Source: DMER64 sp041652255
Lineage (GTDB): Bacteria; Bacteroidota; Bacteroidia; Bacteroidales; UBA932
NCBI GenBank assembly: GCA_041652255.1
Contig: JBAZHT010000049.1
Location: forward strand, 1 to 13,087
Direction: 5' to 3'
Length of the DNA: 13,087 bases
The notes under the pieces are model-generated. The model saw nothing but the letters and a program-made list of their open reading frames with translations, searched no databases and was not told the origin of the DNA. Shown piece after piece: positions 1 through 7,628 of the stretch (position 1 is its first letter; each line of letters begins with the position of its first letter). Made by a program: the position numbers and the translations under genes.

Positions 1-1205
1 TTACATTCCTGGAAGAACCTTCTGCAATACAAAGATCAGGGACACAAAAGAATTGTTACATAATATATACCAATTCGGCTGTTCATGAAAAATTGAAAGA
101 AGGGTTCAACGATTCACCTCTCTTTGCGGGAAGAATAGGAGGGAAAGGGCCCCGTTATTGCCCGAGTATAGAAGACAAGCTAAGAACGTTTGCAGACAAA
201 GAGCAACATCCATTGTTTCTGGAACCGGAAGGATGGAACACACACGAATACTATTTACAAGGGTTTTCTTCTTCGCTACCCATAGATATTCAATATCAGG
301 CGTTTAGAAGAATTAAGGGTTTCGAAAACGCGGTGTTTTACCGCCCTGCATACGCAATAGAGTACGATTACTTTCCCCCAACGCAATTATTGCATTCGCT
401 GGAAGTAAAACATATACCCTATTTGTATTTTGCCGGACAGATAAACGGGACAACGGGTTATGAAGAAGCCGCCGCACAGGGAGTCATGGCTGGCATAAAT
501 GCACACCGGAAGCTCAACGGAATGGATCCGGTTATTCTTAAGCGTGACCAAGCCTATATAGGGGTTCTGATTGATGATCTTATAACAAAAGGAGTGGACG
601 AACCATACAGGATGTTTACTTCAAGAGCAGAATACCGGATATTATTAAGACAAGACAATGCAGACGAAAGATTAACTCCGCTGGGTTACGAGCTGGGTTT
701 GGCAGATACATCAAGATATGATCATTATAAAAAGAAAACAGAAAAGCGAGACGCCTTGTTAACCTGGCTGGAGGAGAATTCCCTGAGTCCTGATATGGCA
801 AATGAAATGTTGGAAAACGCAAAGTCGGCACCTGTTTTGACAAAGAAAAAATTTTCAGAATTACTAAGCAGGCCCCAGGTAACATGGGATAAGATTGTGG
901 GGTTTGTTCCACGTGGAACACTTTGTGGTACGGACTCTTCTTCAGAAGAGGTTTATGAGTCTGTTGAAATCGCCATTAAATATAAAGGTTACATAGAGAG
1001 AGAAAGCGCATTTGCACAAAAAATTCTTCGCCTGGATGCAGTTTCTATTCCGGACATATTTGATTACACAGCCATGAACTCGCTCTCTATGGAGTCAAGG
1101 CAGAAGTTGCAGAGAATAAAACCAAAGACAATTGGGCAGGCTTCAAGGATTCCCGGGGTATCGCCGGCTGATATTTCAGTATTACTGCTGTATCTGGGCC
1201 GCTAA
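1..1205 (+). CDS. mnmG: tRNA uridine-5-carboxymethylaminomethyl modification enzyme MnmG, 3' part (5' end outside window)
   Basis: MnmG (GidA) is an FAD-dependent enzyme that works with the GTPase MnmE to put a (carboxymethyl)aminomethyl group on U34 of certain tRNAs. The frame is open from base 3 to the TAA at 1203-1205, giving about 400 residues, so the N-terminal dinucleotide-fold part is off the left edge. A TTG at 93 lies inside the gene and is not the start: the upstream codons still match the family. Visible family blocks are GPRYCPSIEDK, FLEPEGWNTHEYY, FAGQINGTTGYEEAAAQG and EPYRMFTSRAEYRILLRQDNAD. The C-terminal helical domain has IKYKGYIERE and ends with SRIPGVSPADISVLLLYLGR. The stop is doubled (TAATAA). 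A parS-like palindrome lies within the C-terminal coding part at 905-920. Family assignment is certain. Confidence 0.97.
   Translation, partial: TFLEEPSAIQRSGTQKNCYIIYTNSAVHEKLKEGFNDSPLFAGRIGGKGPRYCPSIEDKLRTFADKEQHPLFLEPEGWNTHEYYLQGFSSSLPIDIQYQAFRRIKGFENAVFYRPAYAIEYDYFPPTQLLHSLEVKHIPYLYFAGQINGTTGYEEAAAQGVMAGINAHRKLNGMDPVILKRDQAYIGVLIDDLITKGVDEPYRMFTSRAEYRILLRQDNADERLTPLGYELGLADTSRYDHYKKKTEKRDALLTWLEENSLSPDMANEMLENAKSAPVLTKKKFSELLSRPQVTWDKIVGFVPRGTLCGTDSSSEEVYESVEIAIKYKGYIERESAFAQKILRLDAVSIPDIFDYTAMNSLSMESRQKLQRIKPKTIGQASRIPGVSPADISVLLLYLGR
905..920. other. Candidate parS site (ParB-binding centromere) inside mnmG
   Basis: The bases TGTTCCACGTGGAACA form a perfect 16-bp palindrome. They fit the known chromosomal parS consensus TGTTnCACGTGnAACA at every fixed position. 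parS sites are bound by ParB, which loads and spreads near the origin to drive chromosome segregation. mnmG (gidA) is often origin-linked, which fits. The site encodes Val-Pro-Arg-Gly-Thr in MnmG, in a part of the C-terminal domain I recall as poorly conserved, so the protein does not force this sequence. Binding is inferred; parA and parB are not in the window. Confidence 0.75.
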
Positions 1206-1221
1206 TAAGACACAACTTATT
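1204..1221 (+). terminator. Weak AT-rich hairpin directly after mnmG
   Basis: AATAAG (1204-1209) and CTTATT (1216-1221) form a perfect 6-bp inverted repeat with a 6-base loop, starting in the mnmG stop codon. The stem is AT-rich and no long T tract follows, so it is at best a weak terminator or transcript-end structure. Confidence 0.2.
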
Positions 1222-1246
1222 GTTAATGAATTCAAAAAAGCATTTT

Positions 1247-1280
1247 ATTTGAATAAAAAATACATAATTCTTATTTAAAT
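1247..1280. repeat. Imperfect 10-bp inverted repeat in the mnmG to receptor gap
   Basis: ATTTGAATAA (1247-1256) pairs with TTATTTAAAT (1271-1280), with one G-T wobble and a 14-base spacer. It lies about 28 bp upstream of the likely -7 box of the receptor gene. It could be an operator or part of a transcript-end structure, but strongly AT-rich DNA produces such pairs by chance. Confidence 0.3.
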
Positions 1281-1307
1281 CGTTAACGAACGACCAAAAA
1301 AAAGTAC

Positions 1308-1315
1308 TACTTTTG
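1308..1315 (+). promoter_or_regulatory. Probable -7 promoter element for the TonB-dependent receptor
   Basis: TACTTTTG fits the Bacteroidota -7 consensus TAnnTTTG and sits 32 bp before the GTG start at 1348, leaving a leader of about 25 nt. I see no good -33 TTTG at the expected distance; the region there reads CGTTAACG. Confidence 0.45.
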
Positions 1316-1347
1316 TCAATTTGTATACTTAATATTTTCTTTTTATA

Positions 1348-3711
1348 GTGAAACGATTCCTATTGTGGCTGACACTATGTTTGATGTTTGTACAGGCTTC
1401 TGCTCAACAGCCGTTGGTGCAGACTGTGAAAGGGCGTATCGTAGATGAGGTGTCCGGTCAACCTTTGGTTGGAGTGGCTATAGTTGTAAACAACAGCGGT
1501 TACCTTACCACGTACAGTGATATAGACGGCTATTACAATGTTCCGAACGTCCCGGTTGGAAGAATCACTGTTCTTTTTTCCAGCATTGGTCTGGAAACCA
1601 TATATATGGAGAATATCGCCCTCAATTCAGGTAAAGAATTGGTCCTGAATGTTAAAATGAGAGAGGACGTGCTGACTGTGGAGGAATTGGTGATCACTGC
1701 TGAGAGGGACAAACTCCGTCCTGTAAATGAAATGGCTTCGGTAACGGGAAGAACTTTTTCTGTTGCCGATGCAGAAAGGTATGCAGGGGCTATGAGCGAT
1801 ATTTCCAGAATGGCACAGAATTTTGCCGGAGTAGGTACACCTGATGATTCAAGTAACGATATAGTGGTAAGGGGTAATTCTCCCTTTGGTTTGTTGTGGC
1901 GCATGGAAGGGGTGGACATATACAACCCAAACCACTTTGCCGATGGGGGTGCCACCGGAGGAGCAATAAGCATGCTGAATGTCAATACGTTATCTAATTC
2001 TGATTTTTATACGAGTGCTTTTCCTGCTGAATATACAAATGCTTATTCGGGTGTTTTTGACATTCATTTACGCGAGGGAAATTACGACGTGCATGAGTTT
2101 ACCGGACAACTGGGGCTCAATGGCCTTGAGTTTGGAGTAGAAGGACCCATTTCAAAAAAGCTCAAAGCTTCATACCTGGCTTCATACCGGTATTCTTTCC
2201 TGGATGCCCTGGCTTACCTGGGATTTGAATTCGGTACAGGTTCAGCGGTTCCCAGATACCAGGATTTCACTGCAAAAGTAAATATTCCTACGGCAAAAAG
2301 TGGCACTTTTTCTCTTTTTGCTATAGGAGGTCTGGGCAATGTAAGCATTGTGAACGGGGAATCTGATTTTTACAATTATGCAGATGATATTGCGACACAA
2401 TCCGGAATGGGCGTTGTAGGACTTCAGTACCAGAAAACGCTGGGGCACAACCAGTCCTTGAAAATATCGCTGTCCAGTTCCCTTTCTTCTTTCTCGGCAC
2501 AGATTGATTCACTGAACCCCGAATCCCTTCAGAAAGAGCGGAGCCAGGATGCCTTACTGATGAGGGAATTTCAAAGTATACAGGCGGTTCACAACGCAAA
2601 ACTGGGAAGCCGCCTCTCCCTGAGATCGGGCATAACCGGGAAACGTCTGGCCTATAAATTCATATCCAACGATTATTCAAAGACAACTTACCCCAAAGAT
2701 GTTAACGAAATTGGATCTACATTTCAACTTCAGGGATTTTCTGAAATATCTTACAGAGCTACCTCAAAAGTAACCCTTGATGCCGGGGTAAATGCTCAAT
2801 TCCTGATACTTAATCAAACCTGGAACATTGATCCGCGGGTAGGTGTTTCCTGGAAATTTAAAGACAAACACGAACTGACCTTTGGGTATGGATTGCACAG
2901 TCAGTACCAGGGCCTGGAGATTTATATGACAAAATTATTTTCACAGGCCGTTGACAGCAAAATATATCCCAACAAATACCTGGATATGACCCGGGCGCAT
3001 CACCTGGTTTTAGGCTACCAGTGGCGCCTTGCACCCGCAACACGTTTGAAAACAGAAGTCTATTATCAATACCTGTATAACATACCGGTTGATCTTTACG
3101 AACCGTATTATGCCGTGATCAACTTAGGAGGTATGCAATTTGACAAATACGGACGGGTTTATGTAAGTGACGGGACCGGATATAATTACGGCCTGGAACT
3201 TACCCTGGAACGTTTTCTCTCACAAGGTTGGTATTACATGGTTACTGCATCTGTTTTTGAAAGTAAATTCAGAAGTATTGACAACATTTTGAGAAACACC
3301 CGGTATAACGGAAATTTTGTTTCTAATTTACTGATAGGCAAGGAATTTGAGGTAACAAAAAATCCCTCGGCAAAAAACATCTGGTCTTTCGGAGGCGATA
3401 TTAAATTTGCCCTGGCGGGAGGACAACGTTATATCCCCGTTGACCTGGAAGCTTCCAGATCGAGTGGGGCAACGGTTTATATTTTTGAGGAAGCCTATGT
3501 TCCTCAGCACCCTTTTTATATGCGTGGAGATCTTAAGGCATGGGCAAAAATACAACAAAGAAGTATTACGCATGAGGTAGGCGTGGAGATCCGTAATTTC
3601 ACCAATATGAAAAACATATATTCTTACGAATATGATGTCAAGTTGGAAGGTATGAAAACTACATATCAAACGGGTTTGCTGCCACTGGGCTATTATAGAA
3701 TAACTTTCTGA
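1348..3711 (+). CDS. TonB-dependent outer-membrane receptor with carboxypeptidase-regulatory-like domain
   Basis: This 787-residue protein is an outer-membrane active transporter powered by TonB-ExbB-ExbD; its substrate cannot be read from the sequence. The start is GTG at 1348, followed by a signal peptide (MKRFLLWLTLCLMFVQASAQ, cleavage probably near residue 19 or 20). Residues about 24-110 form a carboxypeptidase-D regulatory-like beta domain (VKGRIVDEVSGQPLVGVAI...). A TonB-box-like VEELVITAE follows at about 111-119. The plug domain, about 125-240, contains NDIVVRGNSPFGLLWRMEGV. The remainder is a beta-barrel ending in an aromatic residue (YYRITF), typical of outer-membrane proteins. No SusD-like lipoprotein gene follows, so this is not a SusCD glycan pair in the window. 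The next gene is convergent, with only 3 bases between the stop codons. Confidence 0.92.
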   Translation: MKRFLLWLTLCLMFVQASAQQPLVQTVKGRIVDEVSGQPLVGVAIVVNNSGYLTTYSDIDGYYNVPNVPVGRITVLFSSIGLETIYMENIALNSGKELVLNVKMREDVLTVEELVITAERDKLRPVNEMASVTGRTFSVADAERYAGAMSDISRMAQNFAGVGTPDDSSNDIVVRGNSPFGLLWRMEGVDIYNPNHFADGGATGGAISMLNVNTLSNSDFYTSAFPAEYTNAYSGVFDIHLREGNYDVHEFTGQLGLNGLEFGVEGPISKKLKASYLASYRYSFLDALAYLGFEFGTGSAVPRYQDFTAKVNIPTAKSGTFSLFAIGGLGNVSIVNGESDFYNYADDIATQSGMGVVGLQYQKTLGHNQSLKISLSSSLSSFSAQIDSLNPESLQKERSQDALLMREFQSIQAVHNAKLGSRLSLRSGITGKRLAYKFISNDYSKTTYPKDVNEIGSTFQLQGFSEISYRATSKVTLDAGVNAQFLILNQTWNIDPRVGVSWKFKDKHELTFGYGLHSQYQGLEIYMTKLFSQAVDSKIYPNKYLDMTRAHHLVLGYQWRLAPATRLKTEVYYQYLYNIPVDLYEPYYAVINLGGMQFDKYGRVYVSDGTGYNYGLELTLERFLSQGWYYMVTASVFESKFRSIDNILRNTRYNGNFVSNLLIGKEFEVTKNPSAKNIWSFGGDIKFALAGGQRYIPVDLEASRSSGATVYIFEEAYVPQHPFYMRGDLKAWAKIQQRSITHEVGVEIRNFTNMKNIYSYEYDVKLEGMKTTYQTGLLPLGYYRITF

Positions 3712-3714
3712 GAA

Positions 3715-4425
3715 TCAATCTAAAGGGAGATATAAGATGCTTTTTCCCGGATCAAATTCGGGAACGTTGACCTGAAACATTCCCCATCCGTGTGTATAGG
3801 ACCTCTTTTCTGATCCTTTTGGACTTAAAAAAGGTTTACATAGCATCTGCCCATTTTCCGGGTAACAAAACCAGGGAGGACTGACGAACCCCTTTCTGAA
3901 AAAACACTCCCCCAATGCAAATGCAAACATCGAGGCTGACCAGAGAAATACAAAATCCTGATCACCGGCATCTTTCAGGTATTTCCTGTAAAAACGTTCC
4001 GGCCGGGTATCCTGAACATCCGGTAAGGATATTTGTGTGGATACGGCACCCGGTATACGGACAGGGGTTGTAAATCCTCTTTTACGATAAAAGCGCTGTA
4101 ATTCAGAAGTTGCGGGATAAAGAAGGCAGAAAGGTGTGTTCTCAACAGCCCTGGTCAGCAATCGGGAGCCGTGCCCTTTTCCCTGCTGCGCGGGATGTGT
4201 CGCCAATCCGTAAATATAAAAACCCTGCAACAGGGTTATTCCTTTTTGTTGAAGGGTTAGAGGGAAGAGGGTAACAAACGATCTGCCCGGGTCGTCATAG
4301 AGGACCGTTCCCAGTTTCAGGCAGTGGTCCAGAACAAAATCCGCATAGGAAAGCGGATCGTTAAAAGCGGCACTCCAGATTTCCCGGAGTGCCGGCTTGT
4401 CCTGTTCATTTGCCTTTCGTATCAC
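3715..4425 (-). CDS. GNAT-family N-acetyltransferase with uncharacterised C-terminal half
   Basis: A 236-residue cytoplasmic protein, probably transferring an acetyl group from acetyl-CoA to an unknown amine. The N-terminal half is a GNAT fold. Motif A is YGLATHPAQQGKGHGSRLL (about 72-90), whose Q81-G82-K83-G84-H85-G86 fits the pyrophosphate-binding Q-x-x-G-x-G/A pattern. Motif B (about 105-118) holds PATSELQRFYRKRGF. Residues about 125-236 go beyond a minimal GNAT of about 150 residues and match nothing I can name. The start is a GTG at 4425 that overlaps the last 20 nt of the acyl-CoA ligase gene, so translation is probably coupled. It is the last gene of the leftward gcvH set. The fold is well supported; the substrate is unknown. 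Confidence 0.85.
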   Translation of the reverse strand: MIRKANEQDKPALREIWSAAFNDPLSYADFVLDHCLKLGTVLYDDPGRSFVTLFPLTLQQKGITLLQGFYIYGLATHPAQQGKGHGSRLLTRAVENTPFCLLYPATSELQRFYRKRGFTTPVRIPGAVSTQISLPDVQDTRPERFYRKYLKDAGDQDFVFLWSASMFAFALGECFFRKGFVSPPWFCYPENGQMLCKPFLSPKGSEKRSYTHGWGMFQVNVPEFDPGKSILYLPLD

Positions 4426-6199
4426 TGTATATGTCGGCTATGATTTTTTCGTAGTGTTTGTTCAATTGCACCCTGCGTAATTTGAGGGTTTGTGAAAGCA
4501 GGCCATTGGCTGTACTCCATTCATCATCTACAAGGCGGAAAAACTTGATTTGTTCGTGAGGGGCAAGGGATTTGTTAATACGCTCGATCTCTTTGTGTAT
4601 CAGGTCATTTACCTCTTTAGTCCTGTATAGATTGTCCAGATCCTGGAATACCATTTTATGGTGTGCAGCCCAGTCTTGTAGAAGTACACTGTTTGGTATG
4701 ATGATAGCAGAAGCTACCTTTTGATTGCTGCCAATGACCAGGGAGCTTTCAATGTAAGGAGATTCATTAAGTTTGTTTTCCACAAGTTGTGGAGCCACAT
4801 ATTTCCCGTTGGAAAGTTTGAAGATTTCTTTTTTACGGTCTGTGATCCGGAGGAAAATGCCGTTAACCATTTCTCCTACATCGCCGGTGTGAAACCAGCC
4901 TTCAGTGTCTATGGCCTCTTTTGTGGCCTGAGGGTCTTTATAATAGCCCATCATCAAATGAGGTCCACGGGTTAAGATCTCACCGTCTGGTGCAAATTTC
5001 ACCTCGGTCCCATCCATGATCTTTCCGACCGTTCCGATTTTCCGGATCCTGTCTTTAGGATTATTCACGGCAATTACCGGAGCGGTTTCTGTCAGACCGT
5101 ACCCTTCGTAAATGTACATTTTTGCGGCAGAGAAAAGACGTATTATACATGCCCTTATGGAAGATCCGCCGGTCACTATCAACATTTCGTGGCCTCCCAG
5201 ATTGGCCCTCCATTTGCTATATACCAGTTTGTCAAACAATTTGTTTAAGGTGACACGCCAAAAAGTAAGGTTTTCGTAGTCGAAAGTATTTCCGAAATTC
5301 CAGGCCCATCTGTAGATAATTCGTTTTATACCCGAAAGGCTTTTTCCAGCGTCTTCCAGTTTCTTGTACATCATCTCTATGACACGGGGGACCGCGCAGA
5401 ACCCGTCCGCCTGAATATCTTTCAGATCACGGGCAATGGTTCCCATATTTTCCGCATAATAAATGCTGATCCCCAAAGACTGGAACTCATAGTTCATTGT
5501 TCTTTCGTATATGTGGCATAACGGCAGAAAACTAAGGTAACGGTGTGAAGCGTTCATTACCTGTTGTGCGGCATGTCCCAGGAAATTAAAAACAATACTG
5601 CTGTGTGCATGCATTACTCCCTTGGGAGTCCCGGTGGTTCCGGAAGTATAAATGATGGTGAGCAATGTGTCGGGTGTAATGGTCTTTTTGTTTTCTTCAA
5701 TTACAGGTTCCCATTTTGCCTTGTTTTCTTCGCCCGATTGAAGGATCTCGTCCAGGTTCCGGACGTTTTCCACTTCATCTATGGTAAAAATAAGGGGAGG
5801 GTTCTCCAATTTAGAAATGACCGGTGCCAGATGCTTATACAATGCGGCTGAACCTATGATCATAACTTTTGCGTCGGAATGGGGGATGATATACAGGAAA
5901 TCGTCTTCACTCAAAGTACTATATACCGGAACATGTACCAGACCGGAAAGTGCGGTCCCCATGTCCGTAAAATTCCATTCGGGACGGTTGTTCATGACCG
6001 TTATGACCTTATCTCCCGGCTTCAGACCCAACTCTAAAAACCCATACGCATAAAGGTGAGATATTTCCGAATATTCCTTTGAACTGTATTTTCTCCATAA
6101 ACCATCCACTTTTCCGGCCAGAATGTCTTCTTTGGGGTAAGTTTTTTGCAGGCGCTCCAACAAGTCGAACAGCCGGGTGATTTTTACTTCTTCGTTCAT
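4406..6199 (-). CDS. Long-chain fatty acid-CoA ligase (AMP-forming)
   Basis: A 597-residue ANL-superfamily adenylate-forming enzyme that activates fatty acids to acyl-CoA through an acyl-AMP intermediate. The ATP-binding P-loop YTSGTTGTPKG is at residues 184-194, the YGLTETAP motif at 367-374, GWFHTGD at 434-440, and the hinge and C-terminal block DRKKEIFKLSNGKYVAP at 454-470. Length and the long linker around 285-335 fit the eukaryotic-like long-chain (FAA1/ACSL) branch common in Bacteroidota better than compact acetyl-CoA synthetases. No signal peptide or clear membrane segment is visible. The ATG overlaps the TGA of the preceding threonine aldolase gene in an ATGA contact (6196-6199), and the 3' end overlaps the GNAT gene. 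Chain-length preference cannot be told from sequence. Confidence 0.93.
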   Translation of the reverse strand: MNEEVKITRLFDLLERLQKTYPKEDILAGKVDGLWRKYSSKEYSEISHLYAYGFLELGLKPGDKVITVMNNRPEWNFTDMGTALSGLVHVPVYSTLSEDDFLYIIPHSDAKVMIIGSAALYKHLAPVISKLENPPLIFTIDEVENVRNLDEILQSGEENKAKWEPVIEENKKTITPDTLLTIIYTSGTTGTPKGVMHAHSSIVFNFLGHAAQQVMNASHRYLSFLPLCHIYERTMNYEFQSLGISIYYAENMGTIARDLKDIQADGFCAVPRVIEMMYKKLEDAGKSLSGIKRIIYRWAWNFGNTFDYENLTFWRVTLNKLFDKLVYSKWRANLGGHEMLIVTGGSSIRACIIRLFSAAKMYIYEGYGLTETAPVIAVNNPKDRIRKIGTVGKIMDGTEVKFAPDGEILTRGPHLMMGYYKDPQATKEAIDTEGWFHTGDVGEMVNGIFLRITDRKKEIFKLSNGKYVAPQLVENKLNESPYIESSLVIGSNQKVASAIIIPNSVLLQDWAAHHKMVFQDLDNLYRTKEVNDLIHKEIERINKSLAPHEQIKFFRLVDDEWSTANGLLSQTLKLRRVQLNKHYEKIIADIYSDTKGK

Positions 6200-7221
6200 A
6201 ATAACGTGTTTTTTAAATCGTTAATAAAAGAATCTATGTGAGACTTTCGGGTGTTGAATGAACACATCCAGCGAACTTCTCCGGTTGCCTGGTCCCAGGT
6301 GTAAAAAAAATGTTTTTCTGCCAGTTTCTCACGGGCTTTTTCAGGTACTATGGCAAAGACGGCGTTGCTCTCCACTTTTTGAGTAATGGTCACTCCGGGT
6401 ATATCTCTTGCTTCAACGGCCAGGTACTGTGCCATGGCATTGGCATAACGAGCATTTTCAAGCCACAGGTCATTTTCCAGATATGCCAGGTATTGTGCAG
6501 CTACGTACCGGCCTTTTGAAAACAACTGCATGGATTGTTTTCTTATGTACAAAAAGTTTTCGGCTTGTTCCGGATGAAAAAACACAACGGCTTCTCCCAT
6601 TAACATTCCGTTTTTTGTACCTCCGAACGACAGTGCATCCACCCCGGATTTCCCGGTTATGCTATCCAGTGGAAGGTCAAGGAAAGCAGCGGCATTGGCC
6701 AGTCTGGATCCATCCATGTGCAGGTACATTTGGTAATGGTGTGCCAGATCTGCCAGGACCCCGATCTCATTCGGGGTATAAACAGTTCCCAGTTCGGTGG
6801 TTTGCGATATGGAAATGACTTTAGGTTGTGAATGGTGTTGAAAACCAAAGCCCTGCAGATGAGGTGTAACTAGTTCCGGGGTCAGTTTCCCGTCTTTGGT
6901 TTCTACCGGAATGAGTTTGCATCCCGTAAAGCGTTCCGGAGCCCCGCATTCATCCTGGTTAATATGTGCCGTACGGGCACATATCACAGAATGATAAGAT
7001 TGAGTAAGCGCCCGGAGACAAAGAACATTCGCCCCCGTTCCGTTAAAAACAAAGAAAACGCGGGATTGCTGACCAAAAAAGCCTTGGAACAACTTGCCGG
7101 CCCGGTCCGAATATTCGTCTTCTCCATAAGAGAGCTGATAATCATCGTTTGCTTCCGCTATTGCCTTAAGCACAAGTGGATGCACTCCGGAGTGATTATC
7201 GCTTCCAAAGCTTGTTTTCAT
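6196..7221 (-). CDS. ltaE: Low-specificity L-threonine aldolase (PLP-dependent)
   Basis: This 341-residue fold-type I PLP enzyme belongs to the threonine aldolase / beta-eliminating lyase family. It is predicted to split L-threonine or L-allo-threonine into glycine and acetaldehyde. Family landmarks are FGSDNHSGVHP at the N-terminus, YGEDEYSDR (32-40), the NGTGANVL block (60-67), AHINQDECGAPE (85-96) with the ring-stacking His, HMDGSRLANA (168-177) with Asp170 and Arg173, and SFGGTKNG (198-205) with Lys203 as the likely PLP Schiff-base lysine. The start codon directly abuts the gcvH stop (TAAATG, 7224-7219), and its own stop overlaps the acyl-CoA ligase start. This placement couples glycine production to a glycine-cleavage component. 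Related beta-eliminating lyases share the fold, but the SFGGTKNG block supports threonine aldolase. Confidence 0.9.
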   Translation of the reverse strand: MKTSFGSDNHSGVHPLVLKAIAEANDDYQLSYGEDEYSDRAGKLFQGFFGQQSRVFFVFNGTGANVLCLRALTQSYHSVICARTAHINQDECGAPERFTGCKLIPVETKDGKLTPELVTPHLQGFGFQHHSQPKVISISQTTELGTVYTPNEIGVLADLAHHYQMYLHMDGSRLANAAAFLDLPLDSITGKSGVDALSFGGTKNGMLMGEAVVFFHPEQAENFLYIRKQSMQLFSKGRYVAAQYLAYLENDLWLENARYANAMAQYLAVEARDIPGVTITQKVESNAVFAIVPEKAREKLAEKHFFYTWDQATGEVRWMCSFNTRKSHIDSFINDLKNTLL

Positions 7222-7599
7222 TTATGCGATCAACTTCCGGTAAGCAGCAGCGTCAAGCAATTCGTCCACTTCACCGGGGTTCGTCATTTTGATTTTTACC
7301 ATCCAGCCTTCACCGTAAGGATCTTTATTGACTAACTGGGGGTCTCCTTCCAGTACTTCGTTGACTTCCTCTATTGTTCCGGATAAAGGCATAAAGGCGT
7401 CGGCTACCGTTTTAACCGCTTCAATGGCACCAAAGACCTCATCTTTGGCCAGTGTTTCGCCCATCGTCTGGATGTCTACGAAAACGATATCGCCTAATTG
7501 AGCCTGGGCATGTTCGGTAATGCCTGCTATTGCCCGGTCCCCTTCAATTTTTACCCACTCGTGTTCTTTAGTGTACTTAAGATTTTCCGGAATGTTCAT
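7222..7599 (-). CDS. gcvH: Glycine cleavage system H protein
   Basis: GcvH is the small lipoylated carrier that moves the aminomethyl group of glycine between the P, T and L proteins of the glycine cleavage system. It can also take part in lipoate transfer. The 125-residue length is typical. The sequence begins IPENLKYTKEHEWVKIEGD as in the family, and the lipoyl attachment site is Lys63 in GAIEAVKTVADAFMPLSG. The C-terminal part has the usual NKDPYGEGWMVKIK segment. The other cleavage genes (gcvT, gcvP, lpd) are not in the window. It is the first gene of the leftward operon, with its own likely -7 promoter element in the 51-nt gap after ruvA, and it contacts the threonine aldolase gene without spacer. 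Confidence 0.97.
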   Translation of the reverse strand: MNIPENLKYTKEHEWVKIEGDRAIAGITEHAQAQLGDIVFVDIQTMGETLAKDEVFGAIEAVKTVADAFMPLSGTIEEVNEVLEGDPQLVNKDPYGEGWMVKIKMTNPGEVDELLDAAAYRKLIA

Positions 7600-7612
7600 T
7601 GTATTAAAATGA

Positions 7613-7626
7613 TTAATGGTTAATGG
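7613..7626. repeat. Tandem TTAATGG repeat in the gcvH leader
   Basis: Two exact head-to-tail copies of TTAATGG (7613-7619 and 7620-7626) lie between the gcvH start and its likely -7 box. On the gcvH strand they read CCATTAACCATTAA, at or just after the predicted transcription start. They could be a small operator or a chance duplication. Confidence 0.35.
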
Positions 7627-7628
7627 TA

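Noticed and set aside
93..95. TTG as the start of mnmG
   Set aside because: The frame is open to the left edge and upstream codons continue the MnmG alignment, so the gene starts outside the window.
1533..1985. Open frame of 150 codons opposite the receptor gene
   Set aside because: No recognisable motif; antisense shadow of the signal, plug and regulatory-domain coding region.
3744..3764. TTCCCG / CGGGAA inverted repeat as a terminator between the convergent genes
   Set aside because: Six-base stem with a 9-base loop and no T tract on the 3' side in either direction; it lies in the GNAT coding end.
4034..4042. TGTGGATAC resembling a DnaA box
   Set aside because: Single site with one mismatch inside a coding gene and no cluster nearby; not evidence of an origin despite the mnmG context.
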